This document shows, piece after piece, positions 45,670-56,200 of a stretch of DNA of 64,000 nucleotides. The notes beneath the pieces are model-generated. The model did not search any database. It had not been told where the DNA came from and saw only the letters and a list, made by a program, of their open reading frames with translations. The stretch is from positions 682,001-746,000 of the forward strand of contig NZ_CP101415.1 of assembly GCF_024339025.1 (NCBI RefSeq), in the 5' to 3' direction. Source of the stretch: Mycoplasma bradburyae. GTDB lineage: Bacteria; Bacillota_I; Bacilli_A; Mycoplasmatales; Mycoplasmoidaceae. Positions within the stretch are counted from its first letter, which is position 1, and every line of letters begins with the position of its first letter. Made by a program: the position numbers and the translations under genes.

Positions 45670-47415
45670 TTAAATAAAGTTATTTTCACCAACTTCCATT
45701 AACGCTTCTTTTAATTCGTCATTTAATTTAATGATTTTTGAAGTTTCAATATAATCTAATAATTCTTCTTTAAAAGTGGTATTTTTAACTTTAGCTTTTA
45801 TTCTTAGTTTTGCAATCTCACCTTTTTGAATTGAACCGTATTTTTTAATTAGTTTTCGATCTTCAATAATAACTGGAATAAACATAATTGCTAAATAAAT
45901 AAATAGCACAACTACAGTCATTATTCTTGATATATATACTGATTTATATTCATCAGTTAATGGAATGTTATATAGTAAAAATAAATCAGCAAAAGGTTGG
46001 AAGAATGTTAATCCTACAGTTACTAACATCGTAACAATAGCACAGATTGAAGAAGGAATAAACAATTTAGATTTAATAACTTTTACTCTATTAGTTTTGC
46101 GATTAGATAAACCGCCAAACAATGTAATAACGATATACCCAAAAGCTATTACTGATGTTCAATTCCCCATTAAATCAGCAAAGCTATAAATTTTTCCAAC
46201 TCCTGTTCCATAATCAGAATCAGAATAACCGCTATCAATATAACCTAATCCTCCAATCAAACTAGCGATAATAATAACCGGAACTGCTATAACTAAATTG
46301 TATTTTAGTCCTACTAATGCGTTTTTAGATGAAATTTTGTTAATTAATTTCATACTAAACGGTAATTCGCCTTGTTTAATTAAATCTTCTATAAAACGAT
46401 TAGCTCATAAACTCAATCCGTTGATAATCCCTAAAATACCAACTCCAATAGTTACTTGAAACGCAACATATAATGGAACTAAATTATTCTTTTTAAAGAA
46501 TGATTCAAATCCAAATGGTGAACCATCTTCTGAACCTAATGACATAGCAACAGCCATTAATAAATAAACTAAAGTAACAAAAGCTAATCCTATTAATAAT
46601 GCTAATGGTGTTTTTTCTGGTTTTTTCATTTCAGATTGAATACCAGCAGCATAATAAAAACCATCATACGCAAAATAAATACCGCCTACAGCAATAAACA
46701 TTCCAAACCCAGGAGATAAATTGTTAAAACTATATTTAGCAGCTAAATCAGTTGTGTCGTTTTTTTGAAAACCTGCCGAAATTTTATCGTTTATAGGTAG
46801 ATAGTTATTTTTAGTAAAAATTACAAAACCAAGAATAATTGCAAAAGCTAGAGGTAAGAATTTAACCAATGAAATAATAATGTTTTGGACATTGCCAGCT
46901 CTTGAGCTAAGCCCAGTAACAATAATGAAATAACTAGATACACCAAGAGATGCTAACATCATAATAGCTCAGTCATTTTGAGTTCCTAGTCCATTATAAC
47001 TATCATTAAGAGCTTTAATCCCATCTTGAATAGATGAAATAAAATAAAGTGGCATAAAAAAATATGTTAAAGGTACATAAATATACACCATAAAGTTTTT
47101 ACAACTTTTATAAACATATCGATTGGTAAATGTTTGACATCATCCAATGATAGATAAATTATCATTTCTACCACTTGAAATTTCGATTAACGCTAATGCC
47201 ATCGAAATCACAGAAAAAGCAGCAAATAGCCAACAAAATATTGCAAACACTAAAGAAAATTGTGAATTTTGCAAAACTGCTTGAGCTTTAAAAAAGATAC
47301 CTGCACCAATTGATGATCCAATCGCAATCCCAATTCCTGAAAAAAATCCAATTTTTTTTGATTGCGGAGCATTTTTTAATCCATTATTTTGTTCGTTTGT
47401 ATTTAAATTATTCAT
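45670..47415 (-). CDS. APC-superfamily amino acid permease (581 aa)
   Basis: About twelve transmembrane helices; the opening SKKIGFFSGIGIAIGSSIGAGIFF is the APC-family helix-1 signature (GxGxxIGxGIF) that lines the substrate site. UGA Trp codons join the four standard-code fragments. The C-terminal 70 residues are a charged cytoplasmic tail. Uptake of an amino acid or related amine is expected, since mycoplasmas cannot make them; the substrate is not identifiable. It stands alone, bounded upstream by the terminator at 47451-47476. Confidence 0.88.
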
Positions 47416-47450
47416 TGTCTGTTTTTAAATTTAATTGTTTTTGTAAAAAA

Positions 47451-47476
47451 TGGCTTAATTATTTTAAATTAAGCCA
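47451..47476 (-). terminator. Terminator after the spx-nadK-EIIB-like operon
   Basis: TGGCTTAATT and AATTAAGCCA pair with a 6-nt loop and a T6 run on the minus strand; it separates this operon from the amino acid permease gene. Confidence 0.85.
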
Positions 47477-47530
47477 GGTATATTTTTATATAAGAATCTT
47501 TTATTCTTATTTAAGGATTAGTTAAGAACT

Positions 47531-47899
47531 TTAATTCAACTTTATCTTAGCATTAATTTGCTCAGATAAACTGCTAGCATAATCACCACATACTAATGAC
47601 AGATTAGTGTTAGCTCACATAATTCCTTTGAACTTTAACTTGTTCTTTAACTTATCCTGATCAACCTTGCTCTTATCTTCTACATTAATCTTTATCATGT
47701 TTAATGTAGATTCTGAACTCTTGATGTTTTCAATCTTTCCTAGAATTTCAATAAAGTCATTTAAACTAAAAGGTAACTTGTCTGACTTTATTAACTCATG
47801 ATTAACCTTACTTGAAATCTTCTTAGCCCTCTTAGTAGCTACAAGCTTTAAAATTCCTAATGTAATAATGTTTAAAAAAATTCAAGTATGTCTGTTCAT
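47531..47899 (-). CDS. Cys-less PTS EIIB-like protein (122 aa)
   Basis: One frame from ATG 47899 to TAA 47531-47533 with UGA Trp codons. Hydrophobic N-terminal segment NIITLGILKLVAT then basic AKK, then a domain aligning without gaps to glucose-type EIIB: FIEILGKIENIKSS (family FGGKENITNLDAC), MIKINVEDKSKVDQDKL (family VxVADxSKVDxxxL), and LVCGDYASSLSEQI (family GxKSDxLxxEM). The phosphorylatable Cys of EIIB is replaced: it aligns with Thr (SSEST). The chemistry is therefore lost and a regulatory or structural role is likely. In M. genitalium the homologue is MG129, adjacent to NAD kinase MG128 as here. Confidence 0.75.
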
Positions 47900-48007
47900 T
47901 ATTTTTTTAATATAAGCAATTAGTAATTAATTAAACAATTAATTAATCTTTTAATCGTTTTGTGATTATAAAATTTTTAATTAGGTTTTTAAAAAAATTG
48001 TTATTTG

Positions 48008-48796
48008 CTAGCTTATAAATGTTTTTTGTAATCTTTGAATAAAACTCTTGAGATCATTAGCAAAAATAAATTCAGCTTTAGATTTGATAACATCAAACTC
48101 TATTAATGTAGAGCTTAAACCTTTTTTAATCACTGTACCATCAGCAATAATCCTTGGGCAAGCATCACCATCACAGTAGTTTTCTTTAATTTCAATTCTT
48201 ATCTTGACATTAATTGGCAAAATAATAGGTGATTGAACTGTCATAAAACTAGAATGTAGTAACGGATTCATTTCTACGATTTGTAGTGCATTAATACCAG
48301 GAAATAAGATGGCACCATTAGCAGACTTATTAATTCCAGTAGAACCTGTTCTGGTCGAAATTAGTAATCCTGTCCCTCTGAATTTCTGATAGAATTCATT
48401 GTTTATGTAAATATCATAACCATAAGCAGTGGTTGAATTGATATTAAACTCATTTAAGGCATTATAGTATTCATTATCAATCCTTAACCTAATAAAATCT
48501 AGATTGGTGTATTCTAAATCATCAATACAATCAATAATGCTTTCAAAATTATTTTCGTTAAAAGTTGTATAAAATCCTAAAGTCCCACCATTGATTCCGA
48601 TGATCTTTAATCCTTGCCTATCGTGTTTTATGGCATGTTTTATAAAAGTACCATCACCACCATTAATAAATAAGTAATCTGCTTGTTCAGGATCTTTTGT
48701 TTCTATTAATTTCTTATCTAATACTTTTTTAATTAATGGTTCTAGACTTGTTGCTTTATCAGCTAACGAAGAAATTAGGCAATATTTTTTATTCAT
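48008..48796 (-). CDS. nadK: NAD kinase (262 aa)
   Basis: Phosphorylates NAD to NADP. NGGDGTFIKHAIKHDRQGLKIIGINGG carries the GGDGT signature, ISTRTGSTGINKSANGAILFPG is the second motif, and HSSFMTVQSPIILP the C-terminal strand. Length fits. The start overlaps the end of spx by 8 nt (ATGAATAA), so translation is coupled. With spx upstream and an EIIB-like gene downstream the operon links redox sensing to NADP supply. Confidence 0.96.
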   Translation of the reverse strand: MNKKYCLISSLADKATSLEPLIKKVLDKKLIETKDPEQADYLFINGGDGTFIKHAIKHDRQGLKIIGINGGTLGFYTTFNENNFESIIDCIDDLEYTNLDFIRLRIDNEYYNALNEFNINSTTAYGYDIYINNEFYQKFRGTGLLISTRTGSTGINKSANGAILFPGINALQIVEMNPLLHSSFMTVQSPIILPINVKIRIEIKENYCDGDACPRIIADGTVIKKGLSSTLIEFDVIKSKAEFIFANDLKSFIQRLQKTFIS

Positions 48797-49268
48797 CTTC
48801 TTTTTTTGTATTTAATGAACTTTGTTCATCAAATCAGTATTCATCTAAATAATAAGCCTTAACATCAGCAACATCTCTTAAGAATACCTTGATATCGGTT
48901 GAGTTATACCCAATCATTAATCGCTTAGGAATACCTGACTTATCATATTGAAGTATTATCGGACGCTTAAGAATAGATGGATGTTCATGAACTAAATCAA
49001 TAAGTTGACTTATTGTTAATTCATCAATATTCACCTTATTGTTTTGTAAGTATTTAGATCGTGTCGAAATAATATCAAACACACCTTTTTCAGTTAATGA
49101 TAAGATGTCTTTAAAATACTTTTCATCAATCGGATTCTTATAAAAATTTATTTCCTTATGGTTAATATTGTTTTCTTTAAAGAATCTTCTGACTCTAGTG
49201 CAGCCAATACATGAAGCTGTAATAAATAACACTATATTATCTTGTTGGTTGTTTGTAATATCTGACAT
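48789..49268 (-). CDS. spx: Spx/ArsC-family transcriptional regulator (159 aa)
   Basis: Binds RNA polymerase alpha C-terminal domain under thiol stress. N-terminal redox motif [12 protein letters not shown] has the CxxC disulfide switch; [19 protein letters not shown] and [16 protein letters not shown] and [12 protein letters not shown] match Spx conserved blocks. UGA Trp near the C-terminus gives the tail EYWFDEQ... to TAA, so the protein is longer than the standard-code fragment. It heads the operon with nadK. The gene order spx-nadK-EIIB-like-trpS matches M. genitalium MG126-MG129. Confidence 0.93.
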
Positions 49269-49352
49269 AGTATAAAGAATTATCTTACTCGATCTTTTAA
49301 TATATTTATATATTATATTTTTATAATATATCTTAATATTATAGTCACAATA

Positions 49353-50399
49353 ATGAATAAGATAATCTCAGGAATTCAATCAACAGGTTCATTACATTTA
49401 GGAAACTACTTAGGTTCAATTTCGAAAAATCTAAGTTTACAAAATCAATATCAATTAAATTTGTTTGTTGCGAATTTGCACACAATTACCGTTGATTTTG
49501 ATCGTTTTCAAGGAAGACAAAACATAATTGATCTAGTAAAAATATATTTAGCTAGCGGTCTTGATGTAAGTAAAAATAATATATTTTTACAATCAGATAT
49601 TAACGAACATCCAGCACTAGGCCATGTTTTGTTGTGTCACACCACAATGGGTGAATTAGAAAGAATGACCCAATATAAAGATAAAAAACAAAAATTTGTT
49701 CAAAATAATCAAACAATTAAGATTCCCACAGGGTTATTAACTTATCCAACTTTAATGGCGGCCGATATTTTGTTATACAACGCAGATTATGTTTGTGTTG
49801 GTGATGATCAAAAGCAACATATCGAGCTTACTAGAAATATAGCGATAAGAATGAATAATAAGTATGGTGAATTGTTTAAGGTACCAGAACCAATTATCGC
49901 TAAAGTAGGAGCTAGAATTATGGATCTAGCTAATCCTAACAAAAAAATGTCTAAATCAGCTTTATCTAAAAAAGGGATTATTAATTTAGATGATTCTAAA
50001 GAAGATGTTTTTAATAAAATTAAATCAGCTAAAACCGATAATTTAAATACTGTTGGTTTTGATTATAAAACTCAACCAGAGATCTCAAACTTAGTTGGTA
50101 TCTATTATGCATCAATTAATGATCATTTAAATAATGAATTGCGCACTAAGTTATTTAACAAATCAAGCGAAGTGTTAGTAGAGGATGTCATAAATCGCTA
50201 TCACAATAAATCATATAAGGATTTTAAAGAAGAATTATTTGAAATCATCTGAAACATATTAGGAACTATTCAAACTAATATTAAAAATATTTCGGATGAA
50301 GATGTAAAAAAAGTATTAATGAAAGGTAAGGAAAATTTATTACCAATCGCGCAAGCAACTTTATTAAATGTTTATAAAAAACTAGGAATGGTGGTGTAA
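49353..50399 (+). CDS. trpS: Tryptophanyl-tRNA synthetase (348 aa)
   Basis: Charges tRNA-Trp; essential for both UGG and UGA Trp codons here. Class I signatures: [16 protein letters not shown] (HIGH variant LHLGN) and [17 protein letters not shown] (KMSKS). ATP/Trp-binding segment [21 protein letters not shown]-like region present. Length 348 normal; UGA Trp codons near residues 300 join the last part. The stop codon overlaps the next gene's ATG (TAATG). Divergent from spx. Confidence 0.96.
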
Positions 50400-51253
50400 T
50401 GATTAATAATAAGAAATTTTTAGTTATATCAGATTTAGATGGAACTCTTTTAAATAGTCAGGGGAAGTTGTCAAGAGAAACAATTATTGCAGTTAAAACT
50501 TTAAAAAAGCTTGGTCATTATTTCTGTATTGCTACAGGGAGACCATCAAGAGCGTCAATCGATATTTACAATGAATTAGGTTTGAATACGGTTATGGCTA
50601 ATCTTAATGGTTCGTATATTTGACATCCAAATGATCGTTATTTTAAGGAAATTAATTTAAGTTTTTCTAAATCTTTAGTAACCAACTTATTAAATAAAAC
50701 CTCGATTGTTAAATTAGTTGATAACATTATCGTGGAAAATAATGAAGGGACTTATATTATGAATAAACCTAATAGTCCTAAAGAATATGAAGAATTCTTG
50801 AAATGTTTCCATATTGATGGTATGGATAGTTGTTCTTTTGGTAAGGATAAGTTAGCTAACTTAAGACAAGATCCAAATACTATTTTGTTACAAATTAAAA
50901 ACCCTAATAACATTGATGAAGTTATATTCCAATTAAAGGAATGTTTTAGCACTTTCGTTGTTAGAAGATGATCTTTACCAATTTCTGGTGATATTATAGA
51001 AGTTAATACTGTTTATGCTAACAAAGGTAATGCTTTAGATTATCTTAGTAGTTATTACGGGATTCCTAAAGAATTCATTTTCACTTTTGGTGATGGTGAG
51101 AATGATATTGAAATGTTACAAAAAGCTAGATTTGGTTATGCAATGAAGAACGGGATTTCAAGCGCTAAATTATTAGCTAGATACATTACAAAATTTAATA
51201 ACGATAACAACGGTGTAGCTTATGAGCTATATCACAAAATCATTAAACGATAA
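50399..51253 (+). CDS. HAD-superfamily Cof-like phosphatase (284 aa)
   Basis: Type II HAD hydrolase. Motif I SDLDGTLL (nucleophile Asp), motif II CIATGRPS, motif III Lys in the NKGNALDYL segment and motif IV FTFGDGENDIEML. A small alpha/beta cap lies between, where UGA Trp codons fall (SYIWHPN; RRWSLP). Dephosphorylates small phosphorylated sugars or cofactors; exact substrate unknown. It is translationally coupled to trpS (TAATG), as with MG125-MG126 in M. genitalium. Confidence 0.94.
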
Positions 51254-51277
51254 TTTAATCAAAAGTTAAAATTAATC

Positions 51278-51318
51278 AAAATAAAATCACGCTGAATTAA
51301 TTCGCGTGATTTTATTTT
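51278..51318. terminator. Bidirectional terminator between convergent HAD genes
   Basis: AAATAAAATCACGC and GCGTGATTTTATTTT form a long stem around a palindromic GAATTAATTC, with T-runs on both strands. The stop codon of the minus-strand HAD gene lies in its right arm. Confidence 0.88.
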
Positions 51319-52178
51319 TTCTTTTCATCAACAATAGCAATTGTTTTTTCAATGATTTCATTAAATTGATTATTACGCCTTGAACTTGCTATATATGTAG
51401 AAATTTGTTTTAGTTTTTTATTCGCTCTTTTCATTGCGAATTTATAGCTAGCTATCTTAAACATCGAATAATCGTTTAACGAATCACCGATAACCGCTGT
51501 TTGGTTTAAATCGATATTTTCTAACTTACATAAGCTTTTTAACGCATATGCTTTATTGATATTTTTAGCTGTTATTTCAATAAATGTTGAATATATGTTA
51601 GCAATCTCTAAATCTTCTGGATAATTTTCAGCAATGTGTTCGTTAAATCTTTTTAGTTTTCTTTTAGAAAAACTTATTAAATTAATCTTATGATATTCAG
51701 ATTCAACAAAATCATTTGATACAAAGCTGTGTTTTTTATTAAGTAGTGAAAATAATCTACCAAAAAAAGTGTTTGACACTACAACATTTTTATCATTTTT
51801 ACTATTAGCTAAATAACCTTGAAATAAAATTTTATTCTTTAAACAGTAATCAAAAATAATCTTAGCTTTAATCGGATCAATATTATTCTCATCAAGTTTC
51901 TGATATTGGTTATTAGCATTTATTTTATAAAGCATTGAACCATTAGAAGAACAAAGATAATCAATTTTTACACCAGCATCTTCTAATTCTTTAACAACTC
52001 TTTTAGCACTTAGCGAAGAACGACCAGTAATTATAGCTATAACAATATCAGGAATTTTTTCTCTTAATTTAAGTAAAGCATTAATTACTTTTTTGGTAAC
52101 CTTCTTTTTTACCGATAATAAAGTACCATCAAGATCAATTCCAATTAATTTAAGTTGATTATTTTCTAAATAAGACAT
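51312..52178 (-). CDS. HAD-superfamily Cof-like phosphatase, second copy (288 aa)
   Basis: Motif I GIDLDGTLLS, motif II AIITGRSSLS, motif III in KNINKAYAL, motif IV VIGDSLNDYSMF, complete for a Cof-type phosphatase. The cap domain is distinct from the neighbouring copy, so this is an old paralogue rather than a recent duplication. It lies 55 nt downstream of the MG313-like gene and converges with the other HAD gene. Substrate not identified. Confidence 0.93.
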   Translation of the reverse strand: MSYLENNQLKLIGIDLDGTLLSVKKKVTKKVINALLKLREKIPDIVIAIITGRSSLSAKRVVKELEDAGVKIDYLCSSNGSMLYKINANNQYQKLDENNIDPIKAKIIFDYCLKNKILFQGYLANSKNDKNVVVSNTFFGRLFSLLNKKHSFVSNDFVESEYHKINLISFSKRKLKRFNEHIAENYPEDLEIANIYSTFIEITAKNINKAYALKSLCKLENIDLNQTAVIGDSLNDYSMFKIASYKFAMKRANKKLKQISTYIASSRRNNQFNEIIEKTIAIVDEKKK

Positions 52179-52233
52179 TATATATTCGTTTTGATTGTTT
52201 ATTTAGTTAATCTAAATATTTAGATAACAAAAT

Positions 52234-53232
52234 TTATCCAATTGAGACAACTTTCTTTTTATTTAAAATACCCAATGAACCTGAAATAATTTTTTTTGCT
52301 AAAAGCATTATTAAACCTAATACTATTAGATATACCAAAAATATTTTAAAATTACGTTTATTAGCAGATTCAATCGCTTTTTGAATATCTTGTTCTTCGA
52401 TTGGCATTTTGCCATAATAATTTTCAATCGATCTAGCTCTAACTGAACTATTAATTATTAAGTAAATTTGTAACACTAAAGTAGTAATACCAATTGAACC
52501 ATTAACAATAATTGAATAAAGTGGTCAACTATCCAAGTTAGCTTGAGGTTTTAAAACATATAAATAACCAAACGCTTTAGCCTCTTTTATCTGTTCTTGA
52601 GTAAAACTATCTGTATTGTTAGCGATCGTAATTAAATTAACAGCAAAAGCAGTTACTAAAGTGACTACAATAGCTATTATCACAGTTATATAAATACCAG
52701 CTGACAATCAATTAACATTAATCGGCAAGATTCTTAAGCTTTTATAAGCTCTTTTAATATTAACAGCAATTTGGTTTTTATTAAAAATATGTTCGTGTTT
52801 TAATCCGGATTTAATATTAGCGTAATTACTTATTGTTCGATAACCAATAAATATCGCAAGAATTGCAAACGGAATAAGCGACCACAAGATATGTCAAGAT
52901 TTACTATTAAAGTAAATGTATAAACACAATAGCGTTAGCCCTGATCCAAAAAACAATAATACCAAAATCCCGAAGATTAATTCAATTGAATTAAAAAATA
53001 TTTCTTTTTTATAAAACTTTGGTATTTTTCTATCTTGTGGTCTTTCTAAAGATAATTGTGCTTGATCTTGATAATTAGATAATTCTAGTGAAGCTGAATT
53101 GTAATGATTATTATAAAAATTATTAGCCTGTCGATCTAATTGAATTGCTTGAGGTACAGCTAAACCATCACCATATTTATTATGGTTTGAAGGAACACCT
53201 AAATCCAGTGTTTTTGTTTCATTATTGTCCAT
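52234..53232 (-). CDS. Membrane protein, MG313-like (332 aa)
   Basis: Three standard-code fragments form one frame via UGA Trp. A 70-residue soluble N-terminus (Asn, Gln, Asp-rich) precedes about four to five hydrophobic segments (about residues 78-108, 115-135, a pair at 180-205, 245-262, 300-318). A possible cytoskeletal or cytadherence role rests on position only: it starts 31 nt after the HMW1-like gene, just as MG313 follows MG312 (HMW1) in M. genitalium. No enzyme motif is visible. Confidence 0.7.
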
Positions 53233-53263
53233 TTAGTTACCTCATTACCTAACTATTATTTTA

Positions 53264-56200
53264 TTAATAATCAGTATCAAAATCAATATCAAACATATTA
53301 GTAAAGTCTAGATCATTCATAGAATTACCACTTTCAAGAGCAGGTAATCTTAATCTATCCATACCATAGATAGCATCGATATCATCGAATCCGCTTGTTA
53401 TTTCAAAATCATTAATTTTGAAATTCTCATCTAAATATGTATTGCGGTTTGAATAAATTAAATCGTTAGAACTGAAGATATCATTATCAATACTTTCTAA
53501 ATCATTAAAGAATTCTCTTGGTTGGTGATCGATGAAGTATTCATAATTATTATTATCAATTAATGAATCAAAGCGTTTGAAACTACCGTAGTTATTTCCA
53601 TAACTGAATGGATTTTGTTGTAATTGAGTTTTGTACAACTGTTCATAGTTTCGTTTGACATCTTGTCTAGGAGCAAATCTAGAATTATCAAAAGCCATTC
53701 TTGGTCGAGGTTGTGGTTGAATAAACGGTTTTCTTTCTTGTTTATTGTTAATTAAATCGTTAATTCTCTTGTAATCAGATTTAATTTTTCTGATTTGTTG
53801 AGCGTAAATTGACTTAAGATCGCTAATCTTCTTATTGTAGAAGCTGATAGCTCTAGATTTGTTAGCGTGTTCTGTTCGTAATTGTTGGATTTGTTCTTGA
53901 GCAAAACGATAATCATTTTTATTAACAGCGCCAGATCTTAAATCATTTTGAATCTTATTAATTTGAGCAATGATTAATGGTAGATCTTTTTGTAATAAAC
54001 TGATTTCATTTTTCAGTGTAGATAAGATATAGTTGTAATTCTTAGTCGCTTCTCTTTCAGAGTTTTTAAGAATCATCTTAACTTCATTAACGCTTTGTTT
54101 AATCTTAGCTTGGTATTCCTCTGATTTGAATACATTGCTAGTTGTTAATTGAACGTCTTCGTAATTAATGATTCGATCTAGTAATTCGTATAGATCATAG
54201 TTATTTTCATTAATTAATGATAACGAATTATCAAATTCAAATTCGTTTGTTTGATTAATGAAATCAGATGCAAGTTGTTGTTTTCTTGTAATTTTAGGAG
54301 CTGAAGGATAAATTTCTTCACTAATTTCAGAAGTTACAGCTAATTGGTTAGCTTTAACTTCGTCACGAATTTCGTCCATTTCAGAACGTAATTCATCTTT
54401 AATATTGTTAAACGATTCAATTTGACGTTTTGATAATTCTTCAAATTTAGCAAAGTATTGTTTGAATAACTCTTCAGAACGTTTTTCTAAGAATTGTTTC
54501 AATTCTGCAATATCCTTCTTATATACTTCGTTAGGTACAGCGATTTGATTAGTTATATTTTCTTGTTGTTGAGTTTGTTGGCTGTCACTCACAACAATTG
54601 GTTGAGATTCTTCTTCTAACTCAACAACGACATTTGTAAATGAATCATCTGCATGATTAATTAATTGATCAAGCTCATCTTGTTCATCTAATTGAATGTA
54701 GTTATCATTATCTTCTGTTTTAATAATGATATCTTCAACTTTTTTGTTATCAGAAGAACTGAATGAGTGAATCTTAGTAATTGGTTGATCGTCTTCTTCA
54801 GCTAAAGCACTAACTTCATCTAAGATAACATCAATTGGATCTATATTTGGTTGTAATTGAACTTTAAGTTCTTCTCTAGTTGATATATTAATATCATCTT
54901 GTTCAATTGGATCTAAAGCAGTTACTAAATCATCATTAACTGCTAATTCTTCAACTTTTTGTTCAGATTGAACATTACTAAAGTCTTGTTTAGCAAAATT
55001 AAATCCGTAATTATCAAGCGCTTTTTCAGAATCAAAGTTTGGTTTGTAATTATTCAATAATGATCTTTCGGTTTCTTGAACTTTTTCGATTTGATCATCT
55101 TCAATCGGAGCAATTACATCGATTGAATCAACTTCTTCGAATTCTTCATAGTTATTTTGTTCTTGAACTTGAGCAACTTCTTTAACTACAGGAAGTTCAA
55201 AACCAACACTTTCAAATGATTTAGAGTCTTCAAATGTAGGTTTGTAACTATCTAAAGCAGAACGTTTTTCAGATGATAATTCATCTTGTTCAATAGGAGT
55301 AATTACATCGATCAGTTCAACTTCTTGAACTTCATTTTCTTCAGGTTGTTTAGATGCAGGTAATGCAAAACCAACACTTTCAAATGATTTTTGATCATCA
55401 AATTTAGGCACATAAAATTCTAGAGATGAACGTTCGTGTTGTTCTTGTACCTGTTCAATAGGCTGAAGTGCGTTAACTTGTTCAATAACTTCAACTTCTT
55501 TTTCGATAGATTCTACTTGAACTTCAGTTATAAGTTTAATTTCATCTTTAGCTGGAATGATCGCTAAACTTGTATTTGGATTAACTGGTTTAGCTTCGTG
55601 AGCTTCTAGAAGTAAAACTTGTGGATCTTGTTTTAAGAATTCACTTAAATTACTTACTCTAGTTTCTTCTAACAATGGAACAACTTCATTTATTTTTAAT
55701 TCTTCTAAATAACTTAAGTTCTTCTTATCAAATTGTTCTTCTTTTTTCTCGAATCCAGAGAATACATAAACATTACTCTTCTTAGAAGTTGAAGCTTTAT
55801 CTAAATTAATTACATCTAAATCATTGATGTAGCTAAAGTTATCAAATTCTTCTTTTTCTTCTCTAGCTTTGATCTTATTAAATTCTTCACGAAGACTATT
55901 GATATCAATTTTTTCAGTTTGATAAACAGTTAATAGATTTTCAGCTTCTTTAGCAGGGTTTAATAGTTGAATTGGTTCTTGAATAAAGTTTTCAATAACA
56001 AAAGTTTCTTTTGCTTTAACTTCTTTAGATTCTTCTTTTTGATCGTTAGATTCAATTAATTTTAATTCAGTTTTAGCTTCTTTTTCAGCTTGAGCTTTTT
56101 CAAGTTCAGCTTGTTGATTCATTTCTTCGATTAGTTCATCAACTTTCGAAATCTTGTCTTGTTTATCAGATACGAAGTTGCCTTCATCATCGAAGTAGCC

